Shown here piece by piece: positions 63,515 to 64,000 of a stretch of DNA of 64,000 nt. The notes beneath the pieces are model-generated. The model worked only from the letters and a program-made list of their open reading frames with translations. It did not search any database and was not told the DNA's origin. How positions within the stretch are numbered: the stretch's first letter is position 1; every line of letters begins with the position of its first letter. This DNA is from JAFGOM01 sp964605795 (GTDB taxonomy: Archaea > Halobacteriota > Methanomicrobia > Methanomicrobiales > Methanospirillaceae): positions 1 to 64,000 of the forward strand of contig CAZSDZ010000002.1 of the NCBI GenBank assembly GCA_964605795.1. Reading direction: 5' to 3'. The translations under genes were made by a program, and so were the position numbers.

Positions 63515-64000
63515 TTAGATATCAATTCCATATTTTAGAGCGTTTGCGTCTGCGATTGCCTGTATCTTTGCGATTTCAGCATCATTTCGGTTCGGTTTGA
63601 AAAGATGGCGGAATCGTTTTTGTTCCTGTAGATAATCCTCAACAGGGCGTCTTTTAATCTTTTTTGCTTTCTCTATCGATCCATTAACCAGTTCAAAATT
63701 GACCCAGAGGCCGGTCTCTATAGCGAGTTTGCCGACCGTCATCGTCTTAGATCCGTCAAATCCCCATCCGGTACAACAGGGTGCATGAACCTGGATATAA
63801 CAGGGACCAACGGTATTGACAGCGCGTTCTACTTTTTTGATGATATCATTGGGATATGCAACAGAACAGGTAGCAACATAGGGGGCACCATGAGCAGCCA
63901 GTATCGAAGGAAGATCTTTTTTCGGCCTGTTGTTGCCGAAGGATTGTTTGCCTGCTGGACTCGTTGTTGTGCTTGCATCATAAGGAGTTGCACCGGACCG
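63515..64000 (-). CDS. porB: Pyruvate:ferredoxin oxidoreductase beta subunit, partial (5' end outside window)
   Basis: Catalyses pyruvate synthesis from acetyl-CoA and CO2 with ferredoxin. The frame is open to the window edge and reads SGATPYDASTTTSPAGKQSF, a TPP-binding segment, then 'CSVAYPNDIIKKVERA', 'HAPCCTGWGFD' and 'ETGLWVNFELVNG', matching PorB. The start codon is beyond 64000. It converges on eno with a 15-base gap. Confidence 0.9.
   Translation of the reverse strand, partial: RSGATPYDASTTTSPAGKQSFGNNRPKKDLPSILAAHGAPYVATCSVAYPNDIIKKVERAVNTVGPCYIQVHAPCCTGWGFDGSKTMTVGKLAIETGLWVNFELVNGSIEKAKKIKRRPVEDYLQEQKRFRHLFKPNRNDAEIAKIQAIADANALKYGIDI

Noticed and set aside
1..64000. CRISPR array near the solo Cas1 gene
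   Set aside because: I searched by eye for regularly spaced repeats around 18.9-20.5 kb and elsewhere and saw none.

Overview
The window looks like chromosomal DNA from a methanogenic archaeon, most likely a member of the Methanomicrobia and probably Methanospirillum-like within the Methanomicrobiales. The domain is shown directly by a TATA-binding protein, transcription factor S, a Cdc48 ATPase, Pth2, TruD, an archaeal-type UMP kinase and a geranylgeranyl-lipid reductase. Methanogenesis is indicated by the methanofuran-biosynthesis pair mfnD-mfnF. GroEL/GroES, bacterial-type gyrase BA and SurE, together with many CARDB and PAS proteins, fit Methanomicrobia. The genus is an inference only. 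Codon use and density look even throughout, with no prophage and no insertion sequence.

Layout. 1-5 kb: a sensory block (hybrid histidine kinase, response regulator, CheW). 5-16 kb: secreted CARDB and TPR proteins, 5-formyl-THF cyclo-ligase, Cdc48, Hsp20 and NifB. 16-23 kb: a Xer recombinase with a dif-like palindrome beside it, phosphoglucosamine mutase, a solo Cas1 that lacks its usual histidine ligand, and groES-groEL divergent from a winged-helix gene across paired operator-like repeats. 23-31 kb: a Mut7-C RNase, an AmmeMemoRadiSam radical SAM protein, UMP kinase, tRNA-Pro, endonuclease III, three tandem periplasmic-binding-protein paralogues with no transporter, and tRNA-Ala. 31-40 kb: an FMN protein, SufC without SufB, a two-headed DNA-binding protein, CAP-domain and acidic membrane proteins, an aldehyde dehydrogenase and a DtxR/FeoA-FeoB iron operon. 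40-50 kb: methanofuran biosynthesis, SurE, RpiA, TBP, a HerA-like ATPase, TFS, and archaeosortase convergent with a CDP-alcohol phosphatidyltransferase. 50-64 kb: ArfC, TruD-Pth2, a lipid reductase, GyrB-GyrA, a tightly overlapping four-gene operon (GNAT, DUF1848, AN1 finger, ADP-ribosylglycohydrolase), enolase interrupted by a 10-N assembly gap, and the 3' end of pyruvate:ferredoxin oxidoreductase beta.

Functional links. Several neighbours share a process: transcription (TBP, TFS), translation quality (TruD-Pth2), protein quality control (Cdc48, Hsp20, GroESL), membrane lipid and surface anchoring (archaeosortase, CDP-alcohol transferase, lipid reductase) and iron or Fe-S supply (FeoAB, SufC, NifB). 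No CRISPR array or other cas gene is visible. The most unusual items are the solo Cas1, the dif-like palindrome at the xer gene, the groES-side operator repeats, the PBP triplet and the ADP-ribosylglycohydrolase operon.
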